DNA of 64,000 nt. Source: Iamia sp963728655. GTDB taxonomy: Bacteria > Actinomycetota > Acidimicrobiia > Acidimicrobiales > Iamiaceae. The notes under the pieces were generated by a model, which was given only the letters and a program-made list of their open reading frames with translations, was not told where the DNA came from and ran no database searches. Made by a program: the position numbers and the translations under genes. The stretch lies in assembly GCA_963728655.1 (NCBI GenBank), contig CAVSLD010000004.1, positions 124,001-188,000 of the forward strand. Direction: 5' to 3'. Shown one piece after another: positions 7,962 through 17,364 of this stretch; the first letter of the stretch is position 1, and every line of letters begins with the position of its first letter.

Positions 7962-10567
7962 GACGACGCCGTCCCGGCGAAGAGGTCCACCAGACGGGCG
8001 GCGGACCGGTCGAGGTCGAAGTCGGCGGCCACCAGGTCGGCCGCGGCCCGGGCCAGGCGCGCCGCCTCGTCGGGGTCGCGCGCCAGGCGCTCGAGGGCCG
8101 CGGCCACGCCGCCGGCGTCGCCCGGCTCGACCAGGAGGCCGGTGGTGCCGTCGCGGACGACCTCGGGGATCCCCGACAGGCGGCTCGCCACCACCGGCAC
8201 GCCCGAGGCCATCGCCTCCAGGACCACCACGGGGATGCCCTCCCGGCGACCGTCGGCCGTCGGGACGCTGGGGGCCACCAGCACGTCGGCCTCGGCCAGG
8301 GCCCGCTGCACCTCGGCCCGCACGACCCGGCCGGTGCAGGTGACGCGCCCCTCGAGGCCGGCCGCGGCGACCTGCGCCTCCAGCTCGGACCGGTCCGGAC
8401 CGTCGCCCACCAGGGTGCAGCGCACGTCGCGACCCGCGGCCACGAGGCGGCGACAGGCCTCGATCAGCACCGCCTGGCCCTTGACCTCGTGCAACGTCCC
8501 GATGCAGCAGACCCGGAGCGGGGCCCCCGGTGCCCGCGCCGGCGGCGTCCGGGGCCGGAACCGGCGGTGGTCGATGCCGCAGTGCACGACCCGCACGCGG
8601 TCGCCCGCCCCGGCGCAGCCGTCGGTCGCCAGGATGACGTCGCGGTTGAACTCGGAGATGGCCACCACGAAGGCGGCGGCCCGCACCTTGGTCGCCAGCA
8701 TGTGGCGGTCGCGGTGGAGGTCGGAGCCGTGGGCGGTGAAGCTGAACGGGATGCCCGTCAGCCGGTGCACCACCCACCCGACCGCGGCCGGGTGGGTCGC
8801 GAAGTGGCAGTGGACGTGGTCCACCCCGTCGGCCCGCAGACGACGGGCCAGGTCCACCGCGAACGGGAACGACGCGACCGCCCCCACCAGCAGGCGGCGG
8901 CTGCCCCAGGTCTGGCGCACCACGGTGGCGGCCGCGCCGGCCACCGCGGCTGGTCGCGCCGCCGCCTCGCGGACCGCCGCCGCCAGCACGCGGGGCGACC
9001 CCAGGCGACGGTGGCGCACGAGGGGCGCGAGGGCCGCGGCGTCCGGCTGGACGAGCGCGGACCGCTCGCGGTGCAGCGGGTGGACCTCGACCGCGGCGCC
9101 GGCCCGGACCACCGCCGCCACCTCGTCGACCACGAAGGTCTCGGTGAGGCGCGGGAACCGGGAGGTGACGTAGGCGACGCGCACCGGGGCACGGTCGGTG
9201 CCGGCCGCGTCCGGGACCGACGCCGGGGCGCGGACCGCCGTCACCCGTCCGCCCCCTCCGCCGGGACCCGGGCCGGCCGGCTGCCGTTGCGCCCGGCCGG
9301 GGCGGGGCGCGGCCGCCGACGCTCCGACGCCGCCTTCGCGGACGGGGCGGACGACGCCGGGGCGCGGGGCCGGTACCGGCGTGGGCTCGGCCTCGGGGTC
9401 GGGGGCGTCGCCCGACCCCTCGTCGGCGGCGGGGCCCGATCCTCCGTCGTGGAGGATCGCGAAGGCGAGCGTGGCCCGGGCGGCGCGGAGGTTGGCCGCG
9501 GCGTCGCGCACCTGGGCCCGACGGGCCTGGAAGCGACGCACCCCGAGCAGGGTCACGTCGGCGACCCGGGCCCACACCAGCGTGCCGGTGCTGCTGACCG
9601 GCGAGGGGGCGATCACGACCACGAGGTGGCGCTCGCCGGCGATGGCGTCGATGGTGGCGCGGGCCTGGGCCTCGGTGATGGCCTCGCGGCGCGGGGCGTC
9701 GGCCGCCGCCCGATCGCCCCACACCGTGACCAGGTCGGCCCGGCCGTCGAGGACGGTCACGCCCTCGCGCCGGTCGGCCCACCGCCGGGCCAGGTCGAGG
9801 GCGAGGCCGACCGTGCCGTCGTCCTCGGAGGCTCCGGTGACCACCACGCACCGGGCCCCGGGCGCGGCCAGCTCCACCTGGGTCGCGACCACGTCGAGGG
9901 CGTCGGCCCGTCGCCCCTCCCGCAGGCGCAGGTGCGAGCGGCGCCGGACGGTCAGGGTGGGGACCTCCGCCGCCTCGGTCACCTTCACGGCCGTCTCGGC
10001 CATGTCACCCGCGAACTCGAAGACCAGCACGAGGGTGGCCGACCCCAGCAGCCCGGCGAGGGCGGCCAGGGGGACGACCAGGTCGGTGCGGGGGCTGATG
10101 GGCGACGACGGGGGCGTGGCCGGGTCGATGACCCGGAGCTGGCCCTCGGGTCGCAGCGCGTCCTGGCGCCCCAGGTCGACCAGCCCGACGGCGACCCCGT
10201 TGGCCACGTCGGCGGCCGACTCCGGGTCCTCGGCCCGGGCCCGCACCGTGAGGAAGCGGGTGGTGCCGTTGGCCGTCGCCCGCACCCCGTCGGTGAGCTC
10301 GGCGCGGGACACGCCGGTGGTCTCGGCCACGTCGTCGAGCACGGCGTCGGTCGTGGCCAGCTCGGCGTAGGTCTGCGAGAGCGCGCTCGAGGCGCGCATG
10401 GTGTCGTTGTCGGTGTTGAGGGGGCCGACCAGGACCATGGCCGACGCCTCGTAGGTCTCGTCCGCGGTGGCGGCCAGGCGCCACCCCACGAGGGTGGCCA
10501 TGCCGGTGGCGATCAGGACGACCACCAACCAACGACGCAGGACGGGCAGCAACCCGGTCAGCTCCAC
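7958..10567 (-). CDS. Wzz-like chain-length regulator fused in frame to a GT4 glycosyltransferase
   Basis: A single uninterrupted 869-codon frame from GTG 10567, overlapping the deacetylase stop. Residues about 1-190 form a Wzz/CapA-type domain with transmembrane helices at about 12-30 and 165-185 and an extracytoplasmic segment between them. Residues 200-340 resemble the BY-kinase-associated region (VVVTGASEDDGTVGLALDLA), but no Walker A lysine is present, so kinase activity is unlikely. A Pro/Gly-rich linker leads at about residue 445 to a GT-B glycosyltransferase (YVTSRFPRLTETFVVDEV; EGIPVVVLEAMASGVPVV). An internal GTG at 9244 forms a GTGA motif like every other junction in this operon. 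The fusion could therefore be natural, or created by an indel that removed the Wzz stop. Confidence 0.75.
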   Translation of the reverse strand: MELTGLLPVLRRWLVVVLIATGMATLVGWRLAATADETYEASAMVLVGPLNTDNDTMRASSALSQTYAELATTDAVLDDVAETTGVSRAELTDGVRATANGTTRFLTVRARAEDPESAADVANGVAVGLVDLGRQDALRPEGQLRVIDPATPPSSPISPRTDLVVPLAALAGLLGSATLVLVFEFAGDMAETAVKVTEAAEVPTLTVRRRSHLRLREGRRADALDVVATQVELAAPGARCVVVTGASEDDGTVGLALDLARRWADRREGVTVLDGRADLVTVWGDRAAADAPRREAITEAQARATIDAIAGERHLVVVIAPSPVSSTGTLVWARVADVTLLGVRRFQARRAQVRDAAANLRAARATLAFAILHDGGSGPAADEGSGDAPDPEAEPTPVPAPRPGVVRPVREGGVGASAAAPRPGRAQRQPAGPGPGGGGGRVTAVRAPASVPDAAGTDRAPVRVAYVTSRFPRLTETFVVDEVAAVVRAGAAVEVHPLHRERSALVQPDAAALAPLVRHRRLGSPRVLAAAVREAAARPAAVAGAAATVVRQTWGSRRLLVGAVASFPFAVDLARRLRADGVDHVHCHFATHPAAVGWVVHRLTGIPFSFTAHGSDLHRDRHMLATKVRAAAFVVAISEFNRDVILATDGCAGAGDRVRVVHCGIDHRRFRPRTPPARAPGAPLRVCCIGTLHEVKGQAVLIEACRRLVAAGRDVRCTLVGDGPDRSELEAQVAAAGLEGRVTCTGRVVRAEVQRALAEADVLVAPSVPTADGRREGIPVVVLEAMASGVPVVASRLSGIPEVVRDGTTGLLVEPGDAGGVAAALERLARDPDEAARLARAAADLVAADFDLDRSAARLVDLFAGTASS

Positions 10568-11619
10568 GATCGACCTCCGTGCGCCGCTCGGTGGCCGGGG
10601 GCGCGGGTGCGCACCCGGGCGGCGCCGGCGCGCGCCGCGTGGACTTCAGGGCTCAGCTGGATCCGGACCAGCCCGGTGGACGCCTGCGGCCCCACGTTGA
10701 TGCGGCGCAGGTCCTCCCAGTCCGGGCGGTCGCCGCGGTTGACCCCGCGGGCGGTGGTCATCACGAGGGGGAGCCCGGCCCGGCGGGTGGCGGCGCGGAC
10801 GGCGTCGTCGCAGCCGCCGCCGGGCGGGGCGAACGCCCGGTGGGCCAGCGGGCCGACGGCGGCCCGGAGGGCGTCCCAGGAGCCCGCGACCTCGTCGTCC
10901 AGGCGGTCGGCCCCGACCCGGTCGAGGCGGGGGTGGCTCCGGGAGTGCGGCGCCAGGGCCAGGCCCTCGGCCCCCATGCGGCGCAGCGCCGCCCACGAGG
11001 ACGTCGCGGGCCGGGCCGGGCGCACCTCGGCCGCCGCGACCACGGCGTCGACGAGGGCCATCCCGCTGTCGTGGTCGCGGGCCACGACCTCGCGCCGCAG
11101 GGCGGCGAACGCCGCGGCGCGGGCGACGGGGCCGTCGGTGGCCCACGCCCGGTCGCCGACCCGCACCGCGGGGTGGCGGGTGGCGCGCAGGGCGTGGTGC
11201 AGGCGGTCCCACCAGAAGGTGAGGTCCGAGCCGGGGTGGTCGGTGGGCACGAAGAGGGTGGCGGGGACGCCGGCGGCGCGCAGGGTCGGCCAGGCGTGCT
11301 CCTCCACGCAGGCGTAGGCGTCGTCGATCGTGATGTGGACGGCCCGGGCCGGGAGCGGCGGCCCCCCGGTCCGGGCCGCCTCGATGTCGGCCAGGGAGAC
11401 GGGGTGGGCGCGCTCGGCGACCAGCCGGACCTGGTCGGCGAAGGCCTCCGGATCGACCCGCAGGCCGGGGTGGAGGTCGGGGCGCTCGTCGGCCGGCGCG
11501 ACCCGGTGGTAGGTGAGCAGGGCCAGCGACGGCCGGCGCCGGGGCAGGTGCTCCAGCGCGGCGGCGACGCCACGGACCACCGGTGCCGCCGGCCGGGAGG
11601 CGAGGAGGGTGTCAGCCAC
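10558..11619 (-). CDS. Polysaccharide deacetylase (NodB-type, CE4)
   Basis: 353 residues; GTG at 11619 overlaps the ATP-grasp stop by 8 bases. LALLTYHRV marks the fold's first strand. VHITIDDAY corresponds to the TFDDG metal-binding motif (second Asp followed by Ala instead of Gly), LAPHSRSHPRL is the H-x3-H zinc motif, and AFAPPGGGCDDAV is the arginine/proline active-site loop region. CE4 enzymes remove N- or O-acetyl groups from polysaccharides. In this operon it would modify the repeat unit or polymer. No signal peptide is visible, so it may act in the cytoplasm on lipid-linked intermediates. Motif variation means activity should be confirmed. Confidence 0.8.
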   Translation of the reverse strand: MADTLLASRPAAPVVRGVAAALEHLPRRRPSLALLTYHRVAPADERPDLHPGLRVDPEAFADQVRLVAERAHPVSLADIEAARTGGPPLPARAVHITIDDAYACVEEHAWPTLRAAGVPATLFVPTDHPGSDLTFWWDRLHHALRATRHPAVRVGDRAWATDGPVARAAAFAALRREVVARDHDSGMALVDAVVAAAEVRPARPATSSWAALRRMGAEGLALAPHSRSHPRLDRVGADRLDDEVAGSWDALRAAVGPLAHRAFAPPGGGCDDAVRAATRRAGLPLVMTTARGVNRGDRPDWEDLRRINVGPQASTGLVRIQLSPEVHAARAGAARVRTRAPGHRAAHGGRSWS

Positions 11620-12820
11620 GGGCCACGACCTTCCCGGCGGCGTGGCCCAGGGCGTGGCCCACGCCCCGCACCAGCGGGCGCCGGTCGTCGGTCGCGTGGA
11701 GGTCGTCGCCCTGCCCGGGTCGGAACAGGTCGACCGCGGCGCGCAGGCCGTCGCGCCGGCGCAGGTCCACCAGCGACGAGCAGCGACGGCCGCGGGCGAG
11801 CACCGAGCCGATCCAGACCAGCTCGAGGTCCAGGTTCCGGGCCCGCACACCCCGCTCGTAGGAGGTGTCGAGGACGCGGCCCGTCGGGCCCTCGAGGTGC
11901 ACCTCGAGCAGGCGGGCGGGGACGTCGCTGCCGGCCCGGACGGCGAGGGGCAGCGATCCCCACAGGCGCCCGTTGACCTCCATCAGCGCCGTGCCGCCGG
12001 GACCGGCCTTGACCTCGACCATGGCGGCACCGGTCCACCCCATGGCCCCCAGGAGACGGCCGGCCACGTCGAGGAGGTCGTCGTCGACGTCCACGGTCTC
12101 GCGCTGGGCGCTGGCGCCGCCCGACACGGGGACCTCGTGGAGTCGTCGGTGCTGCACCGCGAGCACGGGGCGGCCCTCCTCCACCACCAGCCCGAGGCCG
12201 AGCCCGACCCCTGCGTGGTGGCCCTGGGCGAGCACCGGCTGGCCCGCGTCGGCGACGGCGGCGGCCACCTCGGCGTCGGACCAGGCGTAGCGCACCGTCC
12301 CCTTGCCCAGCCGCCCGTCGGGGCCGACGGTGCGCGACCGGTCGGGCTTGACCACGACCGGCGCCCCCAGGCGGGCGATGGTGCCGGCGGCGGCGGTCGG
12401 GTCGGTGATCACCTCGCTCGGGGGGACGCAGATGCCGAGGGACCGGGCCAGGGCGACCGTGGCGACCTTGCTGGCCGCCTGCTCCAGGGCCGACACGGGG
12501 GCGGCCGCGAGGGTGCACCCGTCAGGCAGCGCCGTCCCGGTCGCCACCAGCGGCACGAGGGCGTCGTCGGTGACCGGGACCACGGCATCGACCCGGTGGG
12601 TGCGGGCCAGGGCGACCAGACCGGCCGCGGTGGCCTCGACGCCGTCGACGAAGGGCGAGGGGTAGCAGGCGGCGGCGTGGGCGTAGCGGGAGGCGGCGCC
12701 GATGGTGCCGCTGTCGGTGTCGGCCGCGACGACGGTGTGGCCGGCGCGGCCGAGGGAGCGGATCACGGCCAGCCCGCTGGCCCGGCCGGCGTCGGTGACG
12801 AGCACGCGCCGGGGCCTCAC
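11612..12820 (-). CDS. ATP-grasp family ligase
   Basis: 402 residues; GTG at 12820 overlaps the preceding stop as GTGA. The N-terminus is a pre-ATP-grasp Rossmann unit (RRVLVTDAGRASGLAVIRSL). The central ATP-grasp domain shows APVVVKPDRS (nucleotide-binding lysine), a glycine-rich loop, AAMVEVKAG and the metal-binding TALMEVNGRLWG. This resembles carbamoyl-phosphate-synthase-large-like and sugar-locus ATP-grasp enzymes that join a carboxylate to an amine or similar group. In this operon it could add an amino acid or another acyl group to a sugar. The substrate cannot be read from the sequence. Confidence 0.8.
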   Translation of the reverse strand: MRPRRVLVTDAGRASGLAVIRSLGRAGHTVVAADTDSGTIGAASRYAHAAACYPSPFVDGVEATAAGLVALARTHRVDAVVPVTDDALVPLVATGTALPDGCTLAAAPVSALEQAASKVATVALARSLGICVPPSEVITDPTAAAGTIARLGAPVVVKPDRSRTVGPDGRLGKGTVRYAWSDAEVAAAVADAGQPVLAQGHHAGVGLGLGLVVEEGRPVLAVQHRRLHEVPVSGGASAQRETVDVDDDLLDVAGRLLGAMGWTGAAMVEVKAGPGGTALMEVNGRLWGSLPLAVRAGSDVPARLLEVHLEGPTGRVLDTSYERGVRARNLDLELVWIGSVLARGRRCSSLVDLRRRDGLRAAVDLFRPGQGDDLHATDDRRPLVRGVGHALGHAAGKVVARG

Positions 12821-13500
12821 GGCGTCGCCCCCACGGCCCGCTCCACGGCGGCGGCCACCGCCGCCAGGACGTCGTCGAGGGGCAGGGAGGCGTCGACCCT
12901 CTCGCCCCGCGCCGCCTGGTCGAGGTAGTCCAGGTACTCGTCGCGCCGGCGGGCCACCTCGGCCAGCGTCCCCTCGTCCTTGCGGGCGTGGAGCACCTCG
13001 GCCGGGGCGTCGAGCACCACGACCAGGTCCGGCTCCGGGAAGGCCCGGCGGATGAAGCCGGCGTGGACCCGCCGGGCCCGGCCCAGCGCGGCCGACGGCG
13101 CCAGCTCGTGGGCGTGGTGGTCGGCGGTGGCCCAACGGTCGACGACGACCACCCTCCCCTGGCGCCGGTGCCAGCGGATCACGGCCCACCGGTAGGAGCC
13201 CTCGGCCACCTGGTTGGCCACCCGGCCCGAGGCTCGCAGCCCGCGGAGTCCCCGCGCCGCGGCCGAGCCACCGGGCCGGGCCCCGAGGTCGTGGTCGAGG
13301 GCCGGGGGACCACCGGCGGCCACGTGGCCCCGCGCCCGGCGGACCCGGTGGACCAGGCGGGTGGTGGGCAGGGCGTGGGTGGCCGAGGCCGGGTTGTCGC
13401 CGAGGTACACGTAGCGGGCGGGACGCCCCAGCACCGTGGGCAGGGCCCGGCCCACCGTCGTCTTGCCCGCGCCGTCGGCGCCCACGAGGGCCACGGTCAC
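12817..13500 (-). CDS. Thymidylate-kinase-like P-loop kinase
   Basis: 227 residues from GTG 13500 (GTGA overlap with the GT4 stop); a GTG one codon earlier is also possible. The P-loop VGADGAGKTTVGRAL is at the extreme N-terminus. VVVDRWATADHHAH resembles the DR(Y/W) motif of thymidylate kinases, followed by DLVVVLDAPAEVLHARK, the usual base-site/LID strand. The family phosphorylates nucleoside monophosphates, but several polysaccharide loci carry divergent members of unknown substrate. It is related in layout to the C-terminal half of the protein at 18950-20263. A true dTMP kinase role seems unlikely given the location. Confidence 0.75.
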   Translation of the reverse strand: MTVALVGADGAGKTTVGRALPTVLGRPARYVYLGDNPASATHALPTTRLVHRVRRARGHVAAGGPPALDHDLGARPGGSAAARGLRGLRASGRVANQVAEGSYRWAVIRWHRRQGRVVVVDRWATADHHAHELAPSAALGRARRVHAGFIRRAFPEPDLVVVLDAPAEVLHARKDEGTLAEVARRRDEYLDYLDQAARGERVDASLPLDDVLAAVAAAVERAVGATP

Positions 13501-14690
13501 CACGGGACGACCTCCCGCCGGGTGGCCGAGGCCAGGGCATCGGCCAGCAGACGGCCGCTGCGCTCCCAGGAGAAGCGGTCGACCACCCAGTCCCGACCGG
13601 CGCGGTCGGGCGCGTGCCCGCCGCGGTCGGCGGCGGCGAGCCGGTCGAGGACGGCGGCGGCGAAGGCAGCCGGCTCGTCGGCCACCGCGACCGGTGCGCC
13701 CGCGCCCAGGCCGGCGGCCGCCACCGAGGTCGTCACCACCGGGACCTGGAGCGCCAGGGCCTCCAGCAGCTTGTTCTGGATGCCGGTGGCCACCCGCAGC
13801 GGGGCGGCGACGACCGCGCCCTGCTCGACGTGGGGCCGCACGTCGTCGACGGTGCCGGTCAGCTCCACGCGGGGCACGTCCAGCTCCGTGGCCAGGGCCG
13901 CGCTGGCACCGGTGCCGACGATCAGCACGGGGGTGTCGGGCCGCCGGGCCCAGACCCGCGGCATGATCCGGGTCACGAGGTGGCGGGCGGCGTCGGCGTT
14001 GGGCCGGTAGGCGAGGTTGCCGCACAGGACGACGGCCCCGCCCAGGCGGGGCGAGCGGCGGTCCCAGGTCGCGGCGTCGATGCCGTTGGGGACGACCACG
14101 GCGTCGGCCACGCGGGCGGGCGCCCCCTCCTCCCGGAGCAGCTGGCGGTCCCGTGCCGACGCGGTGAGCAGCACGTCACCCCGCCCCACCAGGCCCGCCT
14201 CGACGCCGCGCAGGAGGTGGCGACGGAGCCGCAGGCCGGGACGGCGCCGGGCGGGGGCCGAGGCCAGCTCCTGGGTCAGGCGGGCCGAGGTGGCGTCGCA
14301 CAGGTCCACCACGACGGGCAGGTCCGGGGGCACCACGTCGAGCACCGAGGCGGTGTCCTTGCCCGACAGGAGGACGACGTCGACGCCGTCGGCCACGTCG
14401 TCGGCCACCGCGGCCCGCAACCGGGCGACCGACGGCCGGCGCGCCGGCGCCAGCTGCAGGGCGCGGCGGACAGCGCGGGGCGCATCGGCATCGGTGAACA
14501 CCGCGACCTCCGACACCAGGCCGGCGACGCCGGCGCGGTCCTCGTCCCGGTGCGACGGCCCGGCGAGGGACCGGAGGCGGACCTCGTGGTCCGGTGCGAG
14601 GGCGCGCAGGAGGTGGTGGTGGCGGAGGTACCCGCTCGACAGCGGGAACGGGAACCCGGCGGTGACGTAGCTGACCCGGAGCGCGCTCAC
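13497..14690 (-). CDS. Glycosyltransferase family 4 (GT-B)
   Basis: 397 residues; GTG at 14690 in a GTGA overlap. It begins with VSYVTAGFPFPLSSG, the GT4 N-terminal strand and glycine loop. VVVPNGIDAATW marks the start of the C-terminal Rossmann domain, VVLCGNLAYRPN resembles the TLY/Stp1 group, and APLRVATGIQNKLLEALALQVPVV is the nucleotide-sugar-binding E-x7-E region in divergent form. It should transfer a sugar from an activated donor to a lipid-linked intermediate in the cytoplasm. Both neighbours are kinase-like proteins in the same operon. Confidence 0.85.
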   Translation of the reverse strand: MSALRVSYVTAGFPFPLSSGYLRHHHLLRALAPDHEVRLRSLAGPSHRDEDRAGVAGLVSEVAVFTDADAPRAVRRALQLAPARRPSVARLRAAVADDVADGVDVVLLSGKDTASVLDVVPPDLPVVVDLCDATSARLTQELASAPARRRPGLRLRRHLLRGVEAGLVGRGDVLLTASARDRQLLREEGAPARVADAVVVPNGIDAATWDRRSPRLGGAVVLCGNLAYRPNADAARHLVTRIMPRVWARRPDTPVLIVGTGASAALATELDVPRVELTGTVDDVRPHVEQGAVVAAPLRVATGIQNKLLEALALQVPVVTTSVAAAGLGAGAPVAVADEPAAFAAAVLDRLAAADRGGHAPDRAGRDWVVDRFSWERSGRLLADALASATRREVVPW

Positions 14691-16237
14691 CGGCGACGCT
14701 CCTCGAGGTCCTCGAGCAGTGCCAGCCACAGCACCTCGTGGCGGTGCGGGGCGGAGCCGGCCGGCCGGGGCCCGAGCGCCGCGACCCGCCGGGTCCAGCT
14801 GGCCAGCGACAGGAGCGGGACGAGGCGCCGGTCGACCTCGAGGTGCTCGGCGTGGAGGGCGATCTCGGGCCACGCCCACCCGTGGGTGCGCAGGGCGGGG
14901 GCCACCGTGCGGGCCCGCTCGGCCGGGCCCCGGGGGCGCTCCACGCTCTCGACGACGTAGGCCGCGAAGAGGAGGAGGTCGTGCAGGGGCAGGCCGTCGG
15001 TGCGGGCCCGCTCCCAGTCCACGACGGCCAGTCCCCCGGTCGGGGCCCGGAGCACGTTGGGGTGGCACAGGTCGCCGTGCTCGAACACCACGGGCAGGTC
15101 CTCGTGCACGAGGGGGGCGAGCAATGCCTCGGCCCGCCGGGCCCGCGTCGCCCACCCGCCGGGGCGAGAGGCGATGGCGGCGAGCGACGCCGCGACCAGC
15201 TCCGTCCCCCGGCCGTCCTCGCTGGGGCGGGAGGGCGCCTCCCACGGCAGGCCCTCGACCCAGGCCCGCCCGGCCGCCAGGGCGGCCTGGGGGTCGCGCC
15301 GCACGGCCCGGCGGTCGAGGGGCAGGCCCACCACCGCGTCCTCGACGAGGACGCGGCGCGAGCCGCGCCGCTCGACGGCGGGGCGGGAGGGGGCGCCGGG
15401 GAACGGTCCGGTCCGACGGAGCAGGGCGTCGAGTGCGACGGCCTCGTCCTCGACCAGAGGGTCGTCCTCGGGGCGGCGAGCGGCCTTGACCACCCGATCC
15501 AGACGCCGACCGCCCTCGGCGGTGGACACGCCGATCACGGCCCTCGAGGTGGAGAACCGCGGGGTGACGAGGCCGTCGACCGGGTGGGCGCGCCCGGGCT
15601 GGGCCAGCGCCGGCTCGGCGTCGGGCTCCACCCCGGGGGCCCGGGCCAGCAGGGAGACCTCCCGGGCTCCGAGGAGGGCGAGGCCCGACCCCGCCAGGGC
15701 CGCCTCGAGCCGCACCCAGCGACCCCGGTCGGCCACGGCGCGGATGACCGTCGCCGCGGCCGGGCCGTGGTCGAGGCGCACCAGGCACCGGGCCCGGTCC
15801 GTCGACGGCCGGTGCCACCAGACCGACACGTCGAGCCCGGCCCGGCGCAGGCGGCGGACCAGCCTCGTGCGCCGGACGGGGGTGCTGCGCTCGACCCGGA
15901 GCGTGGCGCCGGACCCGAGCAGGGCCAGGGCCCGGGTCACGTCGCGGCGGCGGTCCCTGGTGACCACGACGATGGCGGGCGCCCCGCCGGCGCCGGTCGG
16001 GCCGGCCGCGGCCACCAGGGCGCGGGACGACGCGGTGGCCGGACCGACGACGGCGACCGGCCCCAGCCCCCCGGAGGAGGGCAGCAGGGCGGTCCAGTCC
16101 GGGGTGGGGGCGGCCCCCGGGGGCGGCGCCCCGATCGTCACCGGTGCCGGACCCGGGGGCGGGACCGGGTCCGACACCGGCGGGGTGGCGGCGGTGCGCG
16201 TGGGCACCGCCGTGCGAGGGTCGTCCGTGGCGGTCAT
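14687..16237 (-). CDS. APH-fold phosphotransferase, paralogue of 974-2410
   Basis: 516 residues; ATG at 16237 overlaps the HprK-like stop as ATGA. After a Pro/Ala-rich leader, residues about 60-180 form a Rossmann-like domain (LGPVAVVGPATASS, APAIVVVTRD). The C-terminal part has VVKAARR (N-lobe lysine), VVFEHGDLCHPNVLRA (HGDxxxxN catalytic loop) and LAVVDWERA (metal-binding Asp). It shares the full two-domain layout with the protein ending the operon. Two copies in one operon suggest two phosphorylation steps or a regulatory pair. The substrate is unknown; phosphorylation of a sugar hydroxyl or isoprenoid carrier would fit the context. Confidence 0.75.
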   Translation of the reverse strand: MTATDDPRTAVPTRTAATPPVSDPVPPPGPAPVTIGAPPPGAAPTPDWTALLPSSGGLGPVAVVGPATASSRALVAAAGPTGAGGAPAIVVVTRDRRRDVTRALALLGSGATLRVERSTPVRRTRLVRRLRRAGLDVSVWWHRPSTDRARCLVRLDHGPAAATVIRAVADRGRWVRLEAALAGSGLALLGAREVSLLARAPGVEPDAEPALAQPGRAHPVDGLVTPRFSTSRAVIGVSTAEGGRRLDRVVKAARRPEDDPLVEDEAVALDALLRRTGPFPGAPSRPAVERRGSRRVLVEDAVVGLPLDRRAVRRDPQAALAAGRAWVEGLPWEAPSRPSEDGRGTELVAASLAAIASRPGGWATRARRAEALLAPLVHEDLPVVFEHGDLCHPNVLRAPTGGLAVVDWERARTDGLPLHDLLLFAAYVVESVERPRGPAERARTVAPALRTHGWAWPEIALHAEHLEVDRRLVPLLSLASWTRRVAALGPRPAGSAPHRHEVLWLALLEDLEERRR

Positions 16238-17364
16238 GGCCGCCCGTCCAGGGTTGCGAGGAGGGCACCGCGCAGGGCACCGAGGTCCATGGGGTGGGGG
16301 TGGAGCACCTCGAAGGCGGGGGCCCCGTCGAGCCGGGCCCGCACCAGGGCCCGCTCCTGGTCGCGGATCTCGGCCAGGACCGGCAGGGGCACCTCCGGGA
16401 AGGCGAAGCGGTGCGCCTCGGCCAGGTCGCGGAGCGGGCCGCGCTCGTAGGCGAGGGAGGCGACCATGCGGTCGGCCACCTCCCGGCCCGTGGTGGGGCG
16501 GACGGCGATGTCGTCGCGCAGGGCGGAGGTCATCAGGAGCACCGGTCCCCGCGGCAGGGGCGGTCCGGACGCCTGCGGGAGGTGGTCCCCGTCGAGGTCC
16601 ACGAAGCGCTGGCGCTCGAGGGCCGAGGACAGCCGGGCCGAGCGGGCCTCGCTCGCGGCCACCGCCAGGCCCAGCAGGCGGAGCCGGGCCCGGTCGGACC
16701 GCGACGTCCGGCGGCGGACCGCCGGGAGCTGCCGGAGCTGCCAGTCCCACACCCGGAGCGGCTCGAAGATCCCGGTCACGGTGCCGTCGGGTCGGAGGTG
16801 CAGCCACTCGTCGCCGACCAGGCGGCCGCCCGCGCCCAGCAGGGCGAGCACGGCCTCGGTCTTGCCGCCCTTGGACCAGCCCGTCGCCACCACGACCCGG
16901 CCGTCGAGCTCGACCGCCGAGGCGTGCAGGGCCACGCCGCCGTGGGCGGGGAGGGCCAGGTTCACCGCCGCGACCAGGTGGGGGACGCGGCCGACGCCGT
17001 GCTCGCACACCAGCTCGCAGGGTCCGCCGAGGGCCGCCACGGGGATGCGGACGCGGGCCGGGCGGCGGAAGCGCCCCCGCAGCACGACGAGCGCTCCGTC
17101 GGCCACGGCCACCTCGCCCGGCCCCAGCAGGCGCATCGGGTCCGGGGTCTGCAGCCGGTCGACGTAGCGCAGGGTGATGTCCGCCTCGCCGACGACCGGT
17201 GCGCCGGCCGGGCCCAGCTGGGCCTCGACCGCGGCCCGGTCCGCGGGGTCGGCGTCGACGAGCCGGACCCGGACCAGGCGGGAGACCACGATGTCGACGA
17301 CGTCGCCGTCGGGCACGGCGCGAGCCGCGTCGGAGGCGGGGGGGACCCGCAGGGTGGCGGTCAC
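16234..17364 (-). CDS. HPr-kinase-like (HprK) P-loop protein
   Basis: 376 residues; GTG at 17364 overlaps the flippase stop as GTGA. The core VALHASAVELDGRVVVATGWSKGGKTE splits into a strand that precedes HprK P-loops and a Walker A G-W-S-K-G-G-K-T; GRLVGDEWLHL follows where HprK has its acidic motif. The N-terminal 130 residues (VDIVVSRLVRVRLV...) and C-terminal 150 are not recognised. HprK-like proteins without HPr are common in exopolysaccharide and peptide-modification loci, where their targets are unknown. No PTS gene is present here, so a role in carbon catabolite control is unlikely. Confidence 0.7.
   Translation of the reverse strand: MTATLRVPPASDAARAVPDGDVVDIVVSRLVRVRLVDADPADRAAVEAQLGPAGAPVVGEADITLRYVDRLQTPDPMRLLGPGEVAVADGALVVLRGRFRRPARVRIPVAALGGPCELVCEHGVGRVPHLVAAVNLALPAHGGVALHASAVELDGRVVVATGWSKGGKTEAVLALLGAGGRLVGDEWLHLRPDGTVTGIFEPLRVWDWQLRQLPAVRRRTSRSDRARLRLLGLAVAASEARSARLSSALERQRFVDLDGDHLPQASGPPLPRGPVLLMTSALRDDIAVRPTTGREVADRMVASLAYERGPLRDLAEAHRFAFPEVPLPVLAEIRDQERALVRARLDGAPAFEVLHPHPMDLGALRGALLATLDGRP

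Noticed and set aside
12817..13500. Calling this gene tmk (housekeeping thymidylate kinase)
   Set aside because: It sits inside a sugar-polymer operon and is divergent in the base-binding region; a relative is fused to a nucleotidyltransferase in the same operon.
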